DNA of 51,478 bases from an uncultured Lachnospiraceae bacterium (GTDB taxonomy: Bacteria > Bacillota > Clostridia > Lachnospirales > Lachnospiraceae): positions 1 to 51,478 of the forward strand of contig CANQAP010000012.1 of the NCBI GenBank assembly GCA_947589305.1, in the 5' to 3' direction. Numbering within the stretch: the first letter of the stretch is position 1; every line of letters starts with the position of its first letter. Shown one piece after another: positions 35,870-43,497 of this stretch. The notes beneath the pieces are model-generated. The model made no database searches and was not told where the DNA came from. It saw nothing but the letters and a program-made list of their open reading frames with translations. The translations under genes were made by a program, and so were the position numbers.

Positions 35870-35901
35870 TCCCACTTGCGGAATAACCGGTTTGTGCATA
35901 T
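35870..35901 (+). repeat. 32-bp direct repeat, copy 1 (promoter-bearing)
   Basis: Identical to 38268-38299 at 31 of 32 positions (A/C difference at position 17). It contains TTGCGG, 17 bases, then TATCAT, reading rightward into the 3' end of the ligase gene. Copies 1 and 2 bracket the ligase and HTH genes. Confidence 0.85.
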
Positions 35902-35943
35902 CATCCAGATACTATACAAATATGGAATATACCATCAACGAGC

Positions 35944-37776
35944 TTATGACAACTTAATACAATTTGACGTGCCTTCTGCAACCAAAGCTTTTGCACTGCG
36001 TTTTCCGCACCCGGATAGAGGAAAACCTTCTTCAAAACTACGAATCCGCCATAATATTTCAGGCATGTCCTGTCCAAAAGTGCGATCACATTTTGTTTTT
36101 AATTTTACTAGTATTTCCCTTTGATGAGAAGTTACATTTGGTTGAAATTCAACATGTGCGACTATTCTGCCTTCCGATGCAACCACTTCGCAAGAAAGAA
36201 TATGCTTTCTATCTTCCAAAATTTTATCCGCAATCTGAAACAGAGGAATAGATTCTGAACGATCAGGAATTCTGCCTTTTATATGAATTCCACCCATTTT
36301 ATCCATGTAACTATATACATTGCAATCTCCCCAAACCTTACCGGTTACATCCTTCATAAAAAATGCAGCAGTTGCATCCGGATTATTTTTATATCCTTTC
36401 ATGGTACATGGAGAATTAGCTACTAACCTTCCTAACTGATACGGTTTACATCTGTTTCCCTTTTCATCAAGAATTGCCACCTCAACCATGCCAAATGGCA
36501 TCAATCCTTGTTCGTGTTTGTGAACCAAATTAGAAAACTTTTTATTTTGCAATGCCCGAAATACTACCCAAAATATTCCACCATGCTCACAATCACCACC
36601 TGCAACTGAAATAGTGACTACCGAAAAAGGGAGCGGAATTTGATTTGTTCCGGCTTTCACTTTATGCAGACAACGATTAATTAATTTTTCTTCATTGAGT
36701 TCTAACGGCTCGCCAACAGAAAATGGAATCATCATAAATGGCAGTCTCAAATCTTGATATTCTTTTGTAAAAAGTATTTTTTTTGCAGCATTCACCCAAA
36801 AACTCCGAGTTGCCAGTACATAAGTCGGTTGATTGATTAACAACGAATCAATAAAAAAATCTTTATCATAAATCGGCTCCAATGCCAATTTAGAGCCTTG
36901 CATCAGTGCATCTGAAATACTTGAAATAATATCTGTATTTGAATGTACCGGAATATGTGCCTGTACCGTAAAATCTTTCATTGAAGCGGTTTTTTGAATT
37001 TCCGGATCATGACATCTTCCAATCGTAATTAAACTTCTTGTAGTATGTACGATTGCCTTTGGTCGTGTTGTATTGGTAGAACCGGAAGTATAGGTAATAA
37101 TAAACTCATGATCCAAACCACTGTCTGACATCACCTTTTCTTCACATGTAGCACCAAGTGCAACAAATTCGTCAATATTAATATTTCTTTTGTCTCTACC
37201 TATACATTGCAATCTTACTTCTTTTATTTGACCGTGTTTTTTATCATACTGTTCAAAGGGATTACCTGATGCTAACAATGAATCTACCAAAGACGTAATA
37301 ACGATTTTCTGGATATTTGAAGCATGGATCGCATCTTCAAGCAACAGATAAGCATGATCCACAATAAAAAGGACCGTGTGATCACATGAATTAATAATAT
37401 CCACAATATATTCATGGTCAAAATCTGTGCCAAAGATATTGGCTTTTGCTCCAATGATACTGATAGCCCCTAACAAATATACCAATTCCGGTGTATTGGA
37501 GAGGCAAATCGGGATTTCACATCCTTCATGCAAACCTAACACACGCAAAGCTCTTGCATATTTTTCCATATTTTTAAACATTGTATCATAAGAAATATGA
37601 TTGCCTCGATAGAATAATGCAATATCATCTAGCCATTTACAATTTCTTTCATATAATTCTTTGTACCAAGTATGGTTATGATTTTCCTGCAAATCGGCAA
37701 GAATATGAACAATATCATCCTTTCCTTTTGCCTTTCGCTTGTTAGTAGAATCATCCATTTGTTTTGTTAATTTCAT
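35944..37776 (-). CDS. Adenylate-forming enzyme (AMP-binding), unusual, substrate unknown
   Basis: 610 residues, ATG preceded by GGAGG. ANL-superfamily core: ITYTSGSTNTTRPKAIVHTT (AMP-binding loop, with extra Thr-Thr), GFVxxG-like PFGMVEVAILDEKG, GRIPDRSES at the hinge and a terminal LSGCGKRSAKAL with the candidate catalytic lysine. The first 40 residues are a charged extension. No carrier-protein domain is fused or adjacent, so it may load CoA, a free-standing carrier or another nucleophile. Sequence is clearly more AT-rich than neighbouring core genes. It is divergent from a small HTH gene and the pair lies between two 32-bp repeats, suggesting acquisition as a unit. Confidence 0.8.
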   Translation of the reverse strand: MKLTKQMDDSTNKRKAKGKDDIVHILADLQENHNHTWYKELYERNCKWLDDIALFYRGNHISYDTMFKNMEKYARALRVLGLHEGCEIPICLSNTPELVYLLGAISIIGAKANIFGTDFDHEYIVDIINSCDHTVLFIVDHAYLLLEDAIHASNIQKIVITSLVDSLLASGNPFEQYDKKHGQIKEVRLQCIGRDKRNINIDEFVALGATCEEKVMSDSGLDHEFIITYTSGSTNTTRPKAIVHTTRSLITIGRCHDPEIQKTASMKDFTVQAHIPVHSNTDIISSISDALMQGSKLALEPIYDKDFFIDSLLINQPTYVLATRSFWVNAAKKILFTKEYQDLRLPFMMIPFSVGEPLELNEEKLINRCLHKVKAGTNQIPLPFSVVTISVAGGDCEHGGIFWVVFRALQNKKFSNLVHKHEQGLMPFGMVEVAILDEKGNRCKPYQLGRLVANSPCTMKGYKNNPDATAAFFMKDVTGKVWGDCNVYSYMDKMGGIHIKGRIPDRSESIPLFQIADKILEDRKHILSCEVVASEGRIVAHVEFQPNVTSHQREILVKLKTKCDRTFGQDMPEILWRIRSFEEGFPLSGCGKRSAKALVAEGTSNCIKLS

Positions 37777-37885
37777 ATGTATTTACCTCCATGGTTAAGC
37801 ACCGATTCATCCATTATCAAGATTCAACAACTCCCCATTATTCAAATGTTGTCCTGAGAGATAAGTATAATCCTTTTTCAATAAT

Positions 37886-37899
37886 TACGCAAGTGCGTA
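37886..37899. promoter_or_regulatory. Palindrome in the ligase/HTH divergent promoter region
   Basis: TACGCA-AG-TGCGTA, 6-bp arms and a 2-base spacer, about 48 bases upstream of the HTH gene and 110 bases upstream of the ligase gene. It is a plausible operator for the adjacent HTH protein. Confidence 0.4.
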
Positions 37900-37946
37900 T
37901 ATGAACATACATACAAAATTCTACAATAACTTTGAGGTGATTCATC

Positions 37947-38189
37947 ATGAATGTCAAAGATGCCGTTGCAAACAGGTTTTTACAACTTTGTAACGAAAGA
38001 AATATCCGAATCAATGAATTAGCAAACCTATCCGGTGTCACTCCATCCACTGCATATAGTATGATGGATGAACGGCGTAGAGATATTTCTATTGTAACCA
38101 TCAAAAAATTCTGCGATGGACTTGAGATCACACTTGGCGAATTTTTTTCAACATCAGAATTTGATGCTTTGGAGCAAGAAATACAATAA
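37947..38189 (+). CDS. Small XRE-type helix-turn-helix regulator
   Basis: 80 residues, TTGAGGTGA before the ATG. It is a single Cro/C1-type domain: IRINELANLSGVTPSTAYSMMDERRRDISIVTIKKFCDGLEITLGEFF. It has no other domain. Its divergent position suggests it controls itself and the adenylate-forming gene. Confidence 0.88.
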   Translation: MNVKDAVANRFLQLCNERNIRINELANLSGVTPSTAYSMMDERRRDISIVTIKKFCDGLEITLGEFFSTSEFDALEQEIQ

Positions 38190-38267
38190 ACGAATATGCC
38201 ATCCCTGTATGCCAAACATATCCGTTGCCCATTATATAATCACTCCCATTTATTACAACAATATATA

Positions 38268-38299
38268 TCCCACTTGCGGAATACCCGGTTTGTGCATAT
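38268..38299 (+). repeat. 32-bp direct repeat, copy 2 (promoter of the lipoprotein gene)
   Basis: 31/32 identical to 35870-35901. TTGCGG (38276 onward) and TATAAT are 17 bases apart, and the lipoprotein ATG follows about 38 bases further on, so this copy is in position to act as its promoter. Confidence 0.85.
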
Positions 38300-38334
38300 A
38301 ATATACGCATTATAAAAAATGTGGAGGTATATTC

Positions 38335-38889
38335 ATGAAAAAAACATGTTCCATCGTATGTTCATTCTTAGTGCTTACGCTGCTTCTAACCGGCTGTCAG
38401 AGAAACGCCCAGCCTGCGGATCTGGCTACCGCAGACATTACACAGACAACATGGCAGCACAATAATTTTGGTGATGATGCGGATCCTATACGACTGGATG
38501 CAGAGAACAACGGTTCATGGAGCCTCTACCATGCAGAAACCTCCGACGGCACTTTCGGAACATTTGAATACTACGAAGGCGAAAATGCGTATGATCTTGT
38601 GAAAAACAGTTGGAGTAAAGAAATCGGCTATTCCAAAAAATCTTTGGAATCCTACATTGATACCCGATGTACCGAAGAAGGCATAGATCAGTTCCTGTGC
38701 ATTGTAGTGACCTATACCTCCGATGTTCAGGATGGAGAAGAGACTTTATCTAACGGAGAATCTTACACGGTTCACTATATCGGCGTGAAAAGTGAAACCA
38801 ACGGGGTGCCGATGATCTCCTTGGATGGATTAGATAATAATTCATTTTATCATTTTGTTCCGGTTGATCAAAACAGAACCATTTCTTGA
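38335..38889 (+). CDS. Lipoprotein of unknown function
   Basis: 184 residues, GTGGAGG before the ATG. Signal peptide with lipobox LLTGC (Cys 21), so the mature protein should be anchored on the outer face of the membrane. The mature part starts QRNAQPADLATADITQTTW and contains GTFEYYEGENAYDLV; no domain recognised. It converges with the NYN gene, the two stops being one base apart. Confidence 0.82.
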   Translation: MKKTCSIVCSFLVLTLLLTGCQRNAQPADLATADITQTTWQHNNFGDDADPIRLDAENNGSWSLYHAETSDGTFGTFEYYEGENAYDLVKNSWSKEIGYSKKSLESYIDTRCTEEGIDQFLCIVVTYTSDVQDGEETLSNGESYTVHYIGVKSETNGVPMISLDGLDNNSFYHFVPVDQNRTIS

Positions 38890-38890
38890 T

Positions 38891-39850
38891 CTAATTAATA
38901 AATTCCGCGCATTTTCGATTCTTGCCGTCTTTTACTGATTCCACGGCTATACCGTCAATGCTTTGCACAAAAGTACCGAATTGTGAATAACCGTACTGCT
39001 TCACGTCAAAATCCGGAAACTGTGCATGAATGTATTGTCCCAGTCGTCCTAAGTCGATCGGTCCTTTTTTAACCGTTTCAATGATAAAGTGTTCGACCGC
39101 TTTTTGATTGGATTCCGAACCGCTTAATGACACATACACGGAAGTCCGTTCCTGTGTGACAACAAAATCCTTTAATTCTTTTACCAGCTTTGTCATGGAG
39201 CTGTAGCCATAGTTTCGTTCGTCAAAATCCTTATACAATCTCTGGATACTGCTTTTTAATCCGCCGAGATTGGTGCGGTTTCCCTGATTTTCATTTTCCC
39301 GCACAATTTCAATCATACTTCGCTTTATCTCTTTCAGCGGCAGGATATTCTTTTCTATATCAGTTGCTTTTTGTATATGTTCCGTACCTTTTTGTACCGT
39401 TACATCCATGATATCAGAATCGTCATACAGGATTTCAAGGTTCTTATAAATGGTACAGGCAGCTTTTAGGGTCTTGGAAGCATCACTCTTTCCCATCCCG
39501 ATCACTTCCATACCTTCATCGCAAAGCCGGGTCACTAACCTTGTAAAATCACTGTCCGATGACACGATGCAGAAAATATCTACGTTCTTCGCATACATGA
39601 TATCCATGGCATCGATCACCAACATAATATCCGCTGCGTTTTTTGCCGCCGAATACCGCGGCTGTTGAATCGGCACCACTGCATATGACAACGCCTTATG
39701 GTTCCACTCACTTAAGGTTGCCGCCGTGAAATCCCCGTACATCCGCTTGTATGTAATTGTACCGTAATTTTGTAATTCCTTGAAAATACTATCCAAATAT
39801 TTTGCACTGGTATTTTCCGCATCAATCAATAATGCAATTCTTTTTTCCAT
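38891..39850 (-). CDS. NYN (PIN-like RNase) protein with OST-HTH/LOTUS domains
   Basis: 319 residues. The N-terminal 150 residues are a NYN domain: IALLIDAENTSAKYLDSIF, KRMYGDFT, NAADIMLVIDAMDIMY and IVSSDSDFTRLVTRL supply the acidic metal-binding residues of PIN-like nucleases. Two LOTUS-type winged helices follow (LGGLKSSIQRLYKDFDERNYGYSSMTKLVKEL and LGRLGQYIHAQFPDFDVKQYGYSQFGTFV). These proteins are thought to bind and process RNA in the cytosol; targets are unknown. The 3' neighbours on this strand are the ParB-like and PAPS-reductase-like genes, read toward this gene after a 29-base gap. Confidence 0.9.
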   Translation of the reverse strand: MEKRIALLIDAENTSAKYLDSIFKELQNYGTITYKRMYGDFTAATLSEWNHKALSYAVVPIQQPRYSAAKNAADIMLVIDAMDIMYAKNVDIFCIVSSDSDFTRLVTRLCDEGMEVIGMGKSDASKTLKAACTIYKNLEILYDDSDIMDVTVQKGTEHIQKATDIEKNILPLKEIKRSMIEIVRENENQGNRTNLGGLKSSIQRLYKDFDERNYGYSSMTKLVKELKDFVVTQERTSVYVSLSGSESNQKAVEHFIIETVKKGPIDLGRLGQYIHAQFPDFDVKQYGYSQFGTFVQSIDGIAVESVKDGKNRKCAEFIN

Positions 39851-39879
39851 CTAATCCCTCTCCTCCCGTTTGCTAATGG

Positions 39880-40404
39880 TTATTCGCTATCCTCTGCCGG
39901 CTTCCATGCCTTTCCATAATTAACATCTTTAAACAATGCCGCCAATCCGGTAATCTGTTTTAAACGTAGAATCTCATCCTTGTCCATTCCTAAGTGACGG
40001 GATATCCAAGCATCGGAACGCCCCAGTTCATGAAGTTCCTTTACGATATTGCTCATAAGCTCTACGTTATGCGTTCCTCTCGCCCGATTATGCCGAACGG
40101 TACTCGCCATCCTCTGATCCAAGGTCTTATCGATCACAGAGACCGGAAGCATGCCATGCTCCCGCTCATAGATATCTTCATGTTCCTGCATGATACGATA
40201 TCGATGAAACCCATCGACAATAATGTAAGTATCCTCAGCCTTATCGTAATAACATACGATCGGCATAGTATAACCATCCGCTTTGATGCTTTCATAAAGC
40301 AATTTCATCTCCGGCGGCGCAACCGCATTGGGATTATAATTATTTGCTCTGATCTTTTCGATCGGCACGGAAATAATATTATATACCGGACTTTTAAACT
40401 CCAT
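39880..40404 (-). CDS. ParB/sulfiredoxin-like protein, IbrB-like
   Basis: 174 residues from the ATG at 40404 (GAGGAG 7 bases upstream), overlapping the previous gene by 11 bases. The ParB-N nuclease/NTPase-like fold is visible in VPIEKIRANNYNPN, LLYESIKADGYTMPIVCYY, YIIVDGFHRYRIM and STVRHNRARGTHN, with a helix-turn-helix-like C-terminus (SDAWISRHLGMDKDEILRLKQ). In the ParB superfamily the GFHR/RHNRARG motifs bind nucleotide. Paired with a PAPS-reductase-like gene it matches E. coli IbrB of the IbrA/IbrB pair, known as regulators of prophage-encoded Eib genes. Here the function is not known. Confidence 0.8.
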   Translation of the reverse strand: MEFKSPVYNIISVPIEKIRANNYNPNAVAPPEMKLLYESIKADGYTMPIVCYYDKAEDTYIIVDGFHRYRIMQEHEDIYEREHGMLPVSVIDKTLDQRMASTVRHNRARGTHNVELMSNIVKELHELGRSDAWISRHLGMDKDEILRLKQITGLAALFKDVNYGKAWKPAEDSE

Positions 40405-41725
40405 CATCCATCTCCTCAAGACTTTTATATTGATACCGGATACTGTCAATGCGTTTTTGCTGTTCCCTGCTTAATCCAAATCCCATGAACCTGCAGGTAT
40501 GATCATTTTTCAATATGCAGTAACACATTCGTTTCCAACTCGGTATATCCTTAGAAGTCTTAATATCATCCGTATTATCCGGAATCCGCTCGACAAAGAT
40601 AATCCTCGTTTTTTTATTCAGCGTATAATTTGACACGCCGTTTCTTCGGATCTGATATCCATGATCGAGTAATTCCTGAATCGTATCTTCATCCAAACCG
40701 CCGCCTGTATGATGCCAAAACCGGATAGACGTATTAAACTTTCTGGCATAATTATTCCGCAGGCGAGCAGGCAGGGTATCCAGTAAAAACCGTGTATAGG
40801 ATTCCCATGTATGTCCTTCCGGCAAGGTGACGTTCCGATATCCCATTGCCTTTGTCTTTCCGTATATACAGGTAAAATTCGCTCCTCTGACTCTCCCGAC
40901 TAATTTCACCCATATTTCCGGATCGATCACCCGATATAGATTCAAAGAATCTTTCGAATAATCGTTAAACGGTGAAGCCACCCGCATCTGGGTCACTTTC
41001 AAACCTGCCATGTAATATAAATCATACAGGCGATTATAATCATAGTCGTTGATATAATTGGCATGCCAGACATCGCTTAACGACCAGTCATAAAGCGGCG
41101 ACGCACACCATACATCCTTAAACTGTTTACTGATCCAGCATTCACCTTTATACCCGTATTTTTTATTGAGGAACCCACTGTACCTCTGCAGCGACTCATC
41201 GGCGCGCATGCCCAGCAGGCAAACGGTTTTTCGATTTCCATGCGAGATACGATACCAGCGTCCGAATTGCTTTGCCAAATCCTCCTGATGCATGCGATAT
41301 CGATATGTGGTAATCGGATTCCGCTCTAAATTGATGACATAATCATGTTTTGGCATGTCGCGTACCCAGCACTCTTTTTTGGTATCGTCCCACGGATACC
41401 AGTACATTTGATAGCTGCTCATAGCGGTTCTGGTCGCAATCGGCAGACATACCCAGTACGGTTCTACCTCATCCTTGATCGCTTCAAATGTGCGCTCAAT
41501 ATATTCCGTTGTCACGGTGTATTGTGCTTCAAAATCCTCATGAAAAACCCCTATCACACGATCCGGATAATATGTTTTTCTGTAATCCAATAACAGATTT
41601 AAAAGCAGTCCACTGTCTTTTCCACCGGAAAAAGAAACATAGATATTGTCAAATTCCTCAAATATCAGTTTAAATCTATCCTGTAACGCTTCGTAGACCG
41701 TTTGCTCTACATACTCACGTTTCAT
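40394..41725 (-). CDS. PAPS-reductase-like protein with DUF3440, IbrA-like
   Basis: 443 residues, GGGAGGATA before the ATG. N-terminal adenine-nucleotide alpha-hydrolase domain with PP-loop VSFSGGKDSGLLLNLLL (about residue 30), GVFHEDFEAQYT, LLGMRADESLQRYSG and CASPLYDWSLSDVW. The C-terminal half is DUF3440-like (RVASPFNDYSKDSLNLYRVI, GRVRGANF). It is probably not assimilatory: no cysteine biosynthesis genes are near, and PAPS-reductase relatives paired with ParB-like proteins occur in IbrAB and, more distantly, in DNA phosphorothioation systems. It is the first gene of a two-gene unit preceded by a promoter with an embedded palindrome. Confidence 0.85.
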   Translation of the reverse strand: MKREYVEQTVYEALQDRFKLIFEEFDNIYVSFSGGKDSGLLLNLLLDYRKTYYPDRVIGVFHEDFEAQYTVTTEYIERTFEAIKDEVEPYWVCLPIATRTAMSSYQMYWYPWDDTKKECWVRDMPKHDYVINLERNPITTYRYRMHQEDLAKQFGRWYRISHGNRKTVCLLGMRADESLQRYSGFLNKKYGYKGECWISKQFKDVWCASPLYDWSLSDVWHANYINDYDYNRLYDLYYMAGLKVTQMRVASPFNDYSKDSLNLYRVIDPEIWVKLVGRVRGANFTCIYGKTKAMGYRNVTLPEGHTWESYTRFLLDTLPARLRNNYARKFNTSIRFWHHTGGGLDEDTIQELLDHGYQIRRNGVSNYTLNKKTRIIFVERIPDNTDDIKTSKDIPSWKRMCYCILKNDHTCRFMGFGLSREQQKRIDSIRYQYKSLEEMDDGV

Positions 41726-41820
41726 TCCCGCATATCCTCCCGGCTTTCTTCTTTCGTGACTGATGTAATCATTTTAATCATAGAAACCATATATCCTGTG
41801 ACATATATGATGATTGTAGT

Positions 41821-41849
41821 ATTATACCAAAATTTGGTAATTTTATCAA
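41821..41849 (-). promoter_or_regulatory. Promoter of the IbrAB-like unit with operator palindrome
   Basis: TTGATA (41849-41844) and TATAAT (41826-41821) are 17 bases apart on the minus strand. The 15-base perfect palindrome TACCAAAATTTGGTA (41825-41839) fills the spacer and touches the -10 box, a typical repressor position. The start lies about 100 bases upstream of the ATG, giving a long leader. Confidence 0.78.
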
Positions 41850-41978
41850 TCTCTTGTCAGTCTTAACTTTTACCGGCTTCGCTTCCGTCCTCATTCTTGT
41901 CATTCCAACAAAACCGTGCTATTATAATTTTTATGGAAGAAAATTTCCAAATACATAATCTGAAAGGAGTGCTTCTTA

Positions 41979-42152
41979 ATGGATAAGTATTTCTGTAATC
42001 CTTGTGGTTATACGTATGATCCGGAGAAGGGTGATCCTGAACATGGCATCGCACCCGGAACGGCGTTTGAAGATCTTCCGGATGATTGGGTATGCCCGGT
42101 CTGCGGAATTGATAAGAGTATGTTCCAACGCTGCGACGAGAATCATAACTAG
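41979..42152 (+). CDS. Rubredoxin
   Basis: 57 residues, AAAGGAG before the ATG. It is a complete rubredoxin: the two iron-binding loops are [14 protein letters not shown] and CPVCGIDKS, with the conserved [14 protein letters not shown] between them. It carries one electron on a single iron held by four cysteines, often in oxygen or peroxide detoxification in anaerobes. A TATAAT lies about 60 bases upstream and a terminator follows, so it is monocistronic. The short Asn-rich tail after the second loop is slightly longer than usual. Confidence 0.95.
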   Translation: MDKYFCNPCGYTYDPEKGDPEHGIAPGTAFEDLPDDWVCPVCGIDKSMFQRCDENHN

Positions 42153-42200
42153 ACATTGAAAAGACAACCGATAGCAACGCTTGTTGTATCGGAACGTCCA

Positions 42201-42252
42201 TGTAAATCGCCAAACCGGTATCCGATCTGTGACACGGCTTGGCGATTTTACA
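42201..42252 (+). terminator. Terminator after rubredoxin
   Basis: Stem TGTAAATCGCCAA (42201-42213) / TTGGCGATTTTACA (42239-42252), one bulge, 49 bases after the stop; T-rich on its 3' side. Confidence 0.7.
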
Positions 42253-42435
42253 CTTTACATAGCGAATATCCTTGTTCTTTGATCCGGCTGCTCAAGCTGG
42301 GACATTTTTCCTTGCCGCAACCCTCGGTTGACAAATTTCAAGTCGCCTTTGGTGGTATGCAACCGAAAAATAAGCTATGTTTTTCAATGCGATGGCACAT
42401 AAAGCCACCGACAAAACCATGTGGAGGAATGAAAC

Positions 42436-42728
42436 ATGATCTTAGCAGACAAAATAATGAATTTAAGAAAAAAGAATGGCTGGTCGCAGGAAGAGCTTGC
42501 GGAAAATATATACCTAAAGATTCTCAAGAGTATAGAAAAATCCGTGTTAAGAACACTGTCTCAACCGTCTATTGGCTCGGTACAACCGCTATATATCTCG
42601 GATGGAGCGGTTTCATGAACGCTTGGGGAAGCACTTGGGTTGTCTGGCCGATTGCATGGATATTGTTTGGCATTGTGATGTGCCTTTTAAATCTGTTCAT
42701 TGATCGGGACAAGGGGTTACATAATTAA
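42436..42728 (+). pseudogene. XRE-family HTH membrane protein, internally deleted and frameshifted
   Basis: GTGGAGG precedes the ATG at 42436. The frame opens MILADKIMNLRKKNGWSQEELAEN, the classical N-terminus of Clostridial HTH proteins with a C-terminal membrane domain. Directly after that the family sequence breaks off. In the next frame SQEYRKIRVKNTVSTVYW, then YLGWSGFMNAWGSTWVVWPIAWILFGI and FIDRDKGLHN, is the C-terminal membrane part. Most of the HTH and linker have been lost and the join is out of frame, so the product cannot be functional. Confidence 0.75.
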
Positions 42729-42765
42729 GGATACCACTCCGAAAATCCACGCTTACAGATAAACT

Positions 42766-42820
42766 CAGAGTCTCAGTCAATCCGGGTACAGGACTGACTG
42801 AGGCTCTTTCTGTTTATATT
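42766..42820 (+). terminator. Terminator after the broken HTH gene
   Basis: AGAGTCTCAGTCA / TGACTGAGGCTCT stem (one mismatch), 42767-42807, followed by TTCTGTTTATATT. Confidence 0.7.
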
Positions 42821-42937
42821 ACATTAAATTACGATATTGGCAATCAGCCCCGTTGCCAAAGAAAACGCCATGACTAATGCACCTCCGTATTCATTTCATT
42901 TTATTTAGAATCCGTTTCCTCTTTTCTCCCACAAGGC

Positions 42938-43300
42938 TCACTTAAAAGAACGCTCGAAAATGCCGGCAACATCTTCATCCGTCATTTCGCACGGGTTGGC
43001 GGCATACAGACCGCCCATTGTTTCTCTCGCGTTGACTGCCAACGTCATACATTCATCTTTTGTAAATTGAATTTGCGAGATTGATAATACATCATCCAAA
43101 TAACCATGAAGCTTGGAAAATCCAACAAAACCATTGCACAACGTACAATCAATATATACAAGAAATGAAAAAGCTCAATGGACAAAGTTACGGTTACTAC
43201 TACCACAGTCTCCAACTTCAGTGATGAACTCCACAATATTCTCAACAAACTGTTTCATCCTAAACGCCCGAACGCTGTTTGGTGTAGCAATATCACTTAT
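42938..43300 (-). pseudogene. Iron-containing alcohol dehydrogenase, C-terminal remnant
   Basis: The last 45 codons (FTKDECMTLAVNARETMGG, then LYAANPCEMTDEDVAGIFERSFK, stop at 42938) match the C-terminus of group III iron-containing alcohol dehydrogenases, which typically end NARxTMGGLF...D(E)D...IYxxSY. Further upstream, pieces in other frames (VRAFRMKQFVENIVEFITEVG around 43220-43300) may belong to the same decayed gene. There is no catalytic domain left. Confidence 0.65.
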
Positions 43301-43497
43301 ATAGGTACAAGACGGTTTTGTATATCTGAATTACATTATGGACATAAAGGTGATAAAAACCATTCATTCGACAACCCATAAGGTCATAGGTCTGACAAAG
43401 ATCGACAATCAGTACTACCCCTCCGAGAAATCATTGAGCATGTATATAGGTTAATTAATAATAAAACTTTCATATTTTCCATGCAATCACCTTTTTT

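Noticed and set aside
38268-38299. The 32-bp repeat as a CRISPR or short tandem repeat.
   Set aside because: Only two copies, 2.4 kb apart, with no spacers or cas genes.
42156-42435. Plus-strand frame running into the broken HTH gene from 42156.
   Set aside because: It crosses the rubredoxin terminator, has no ribosome site and shows no protein similarity until the HTH gene's second-frame tail.
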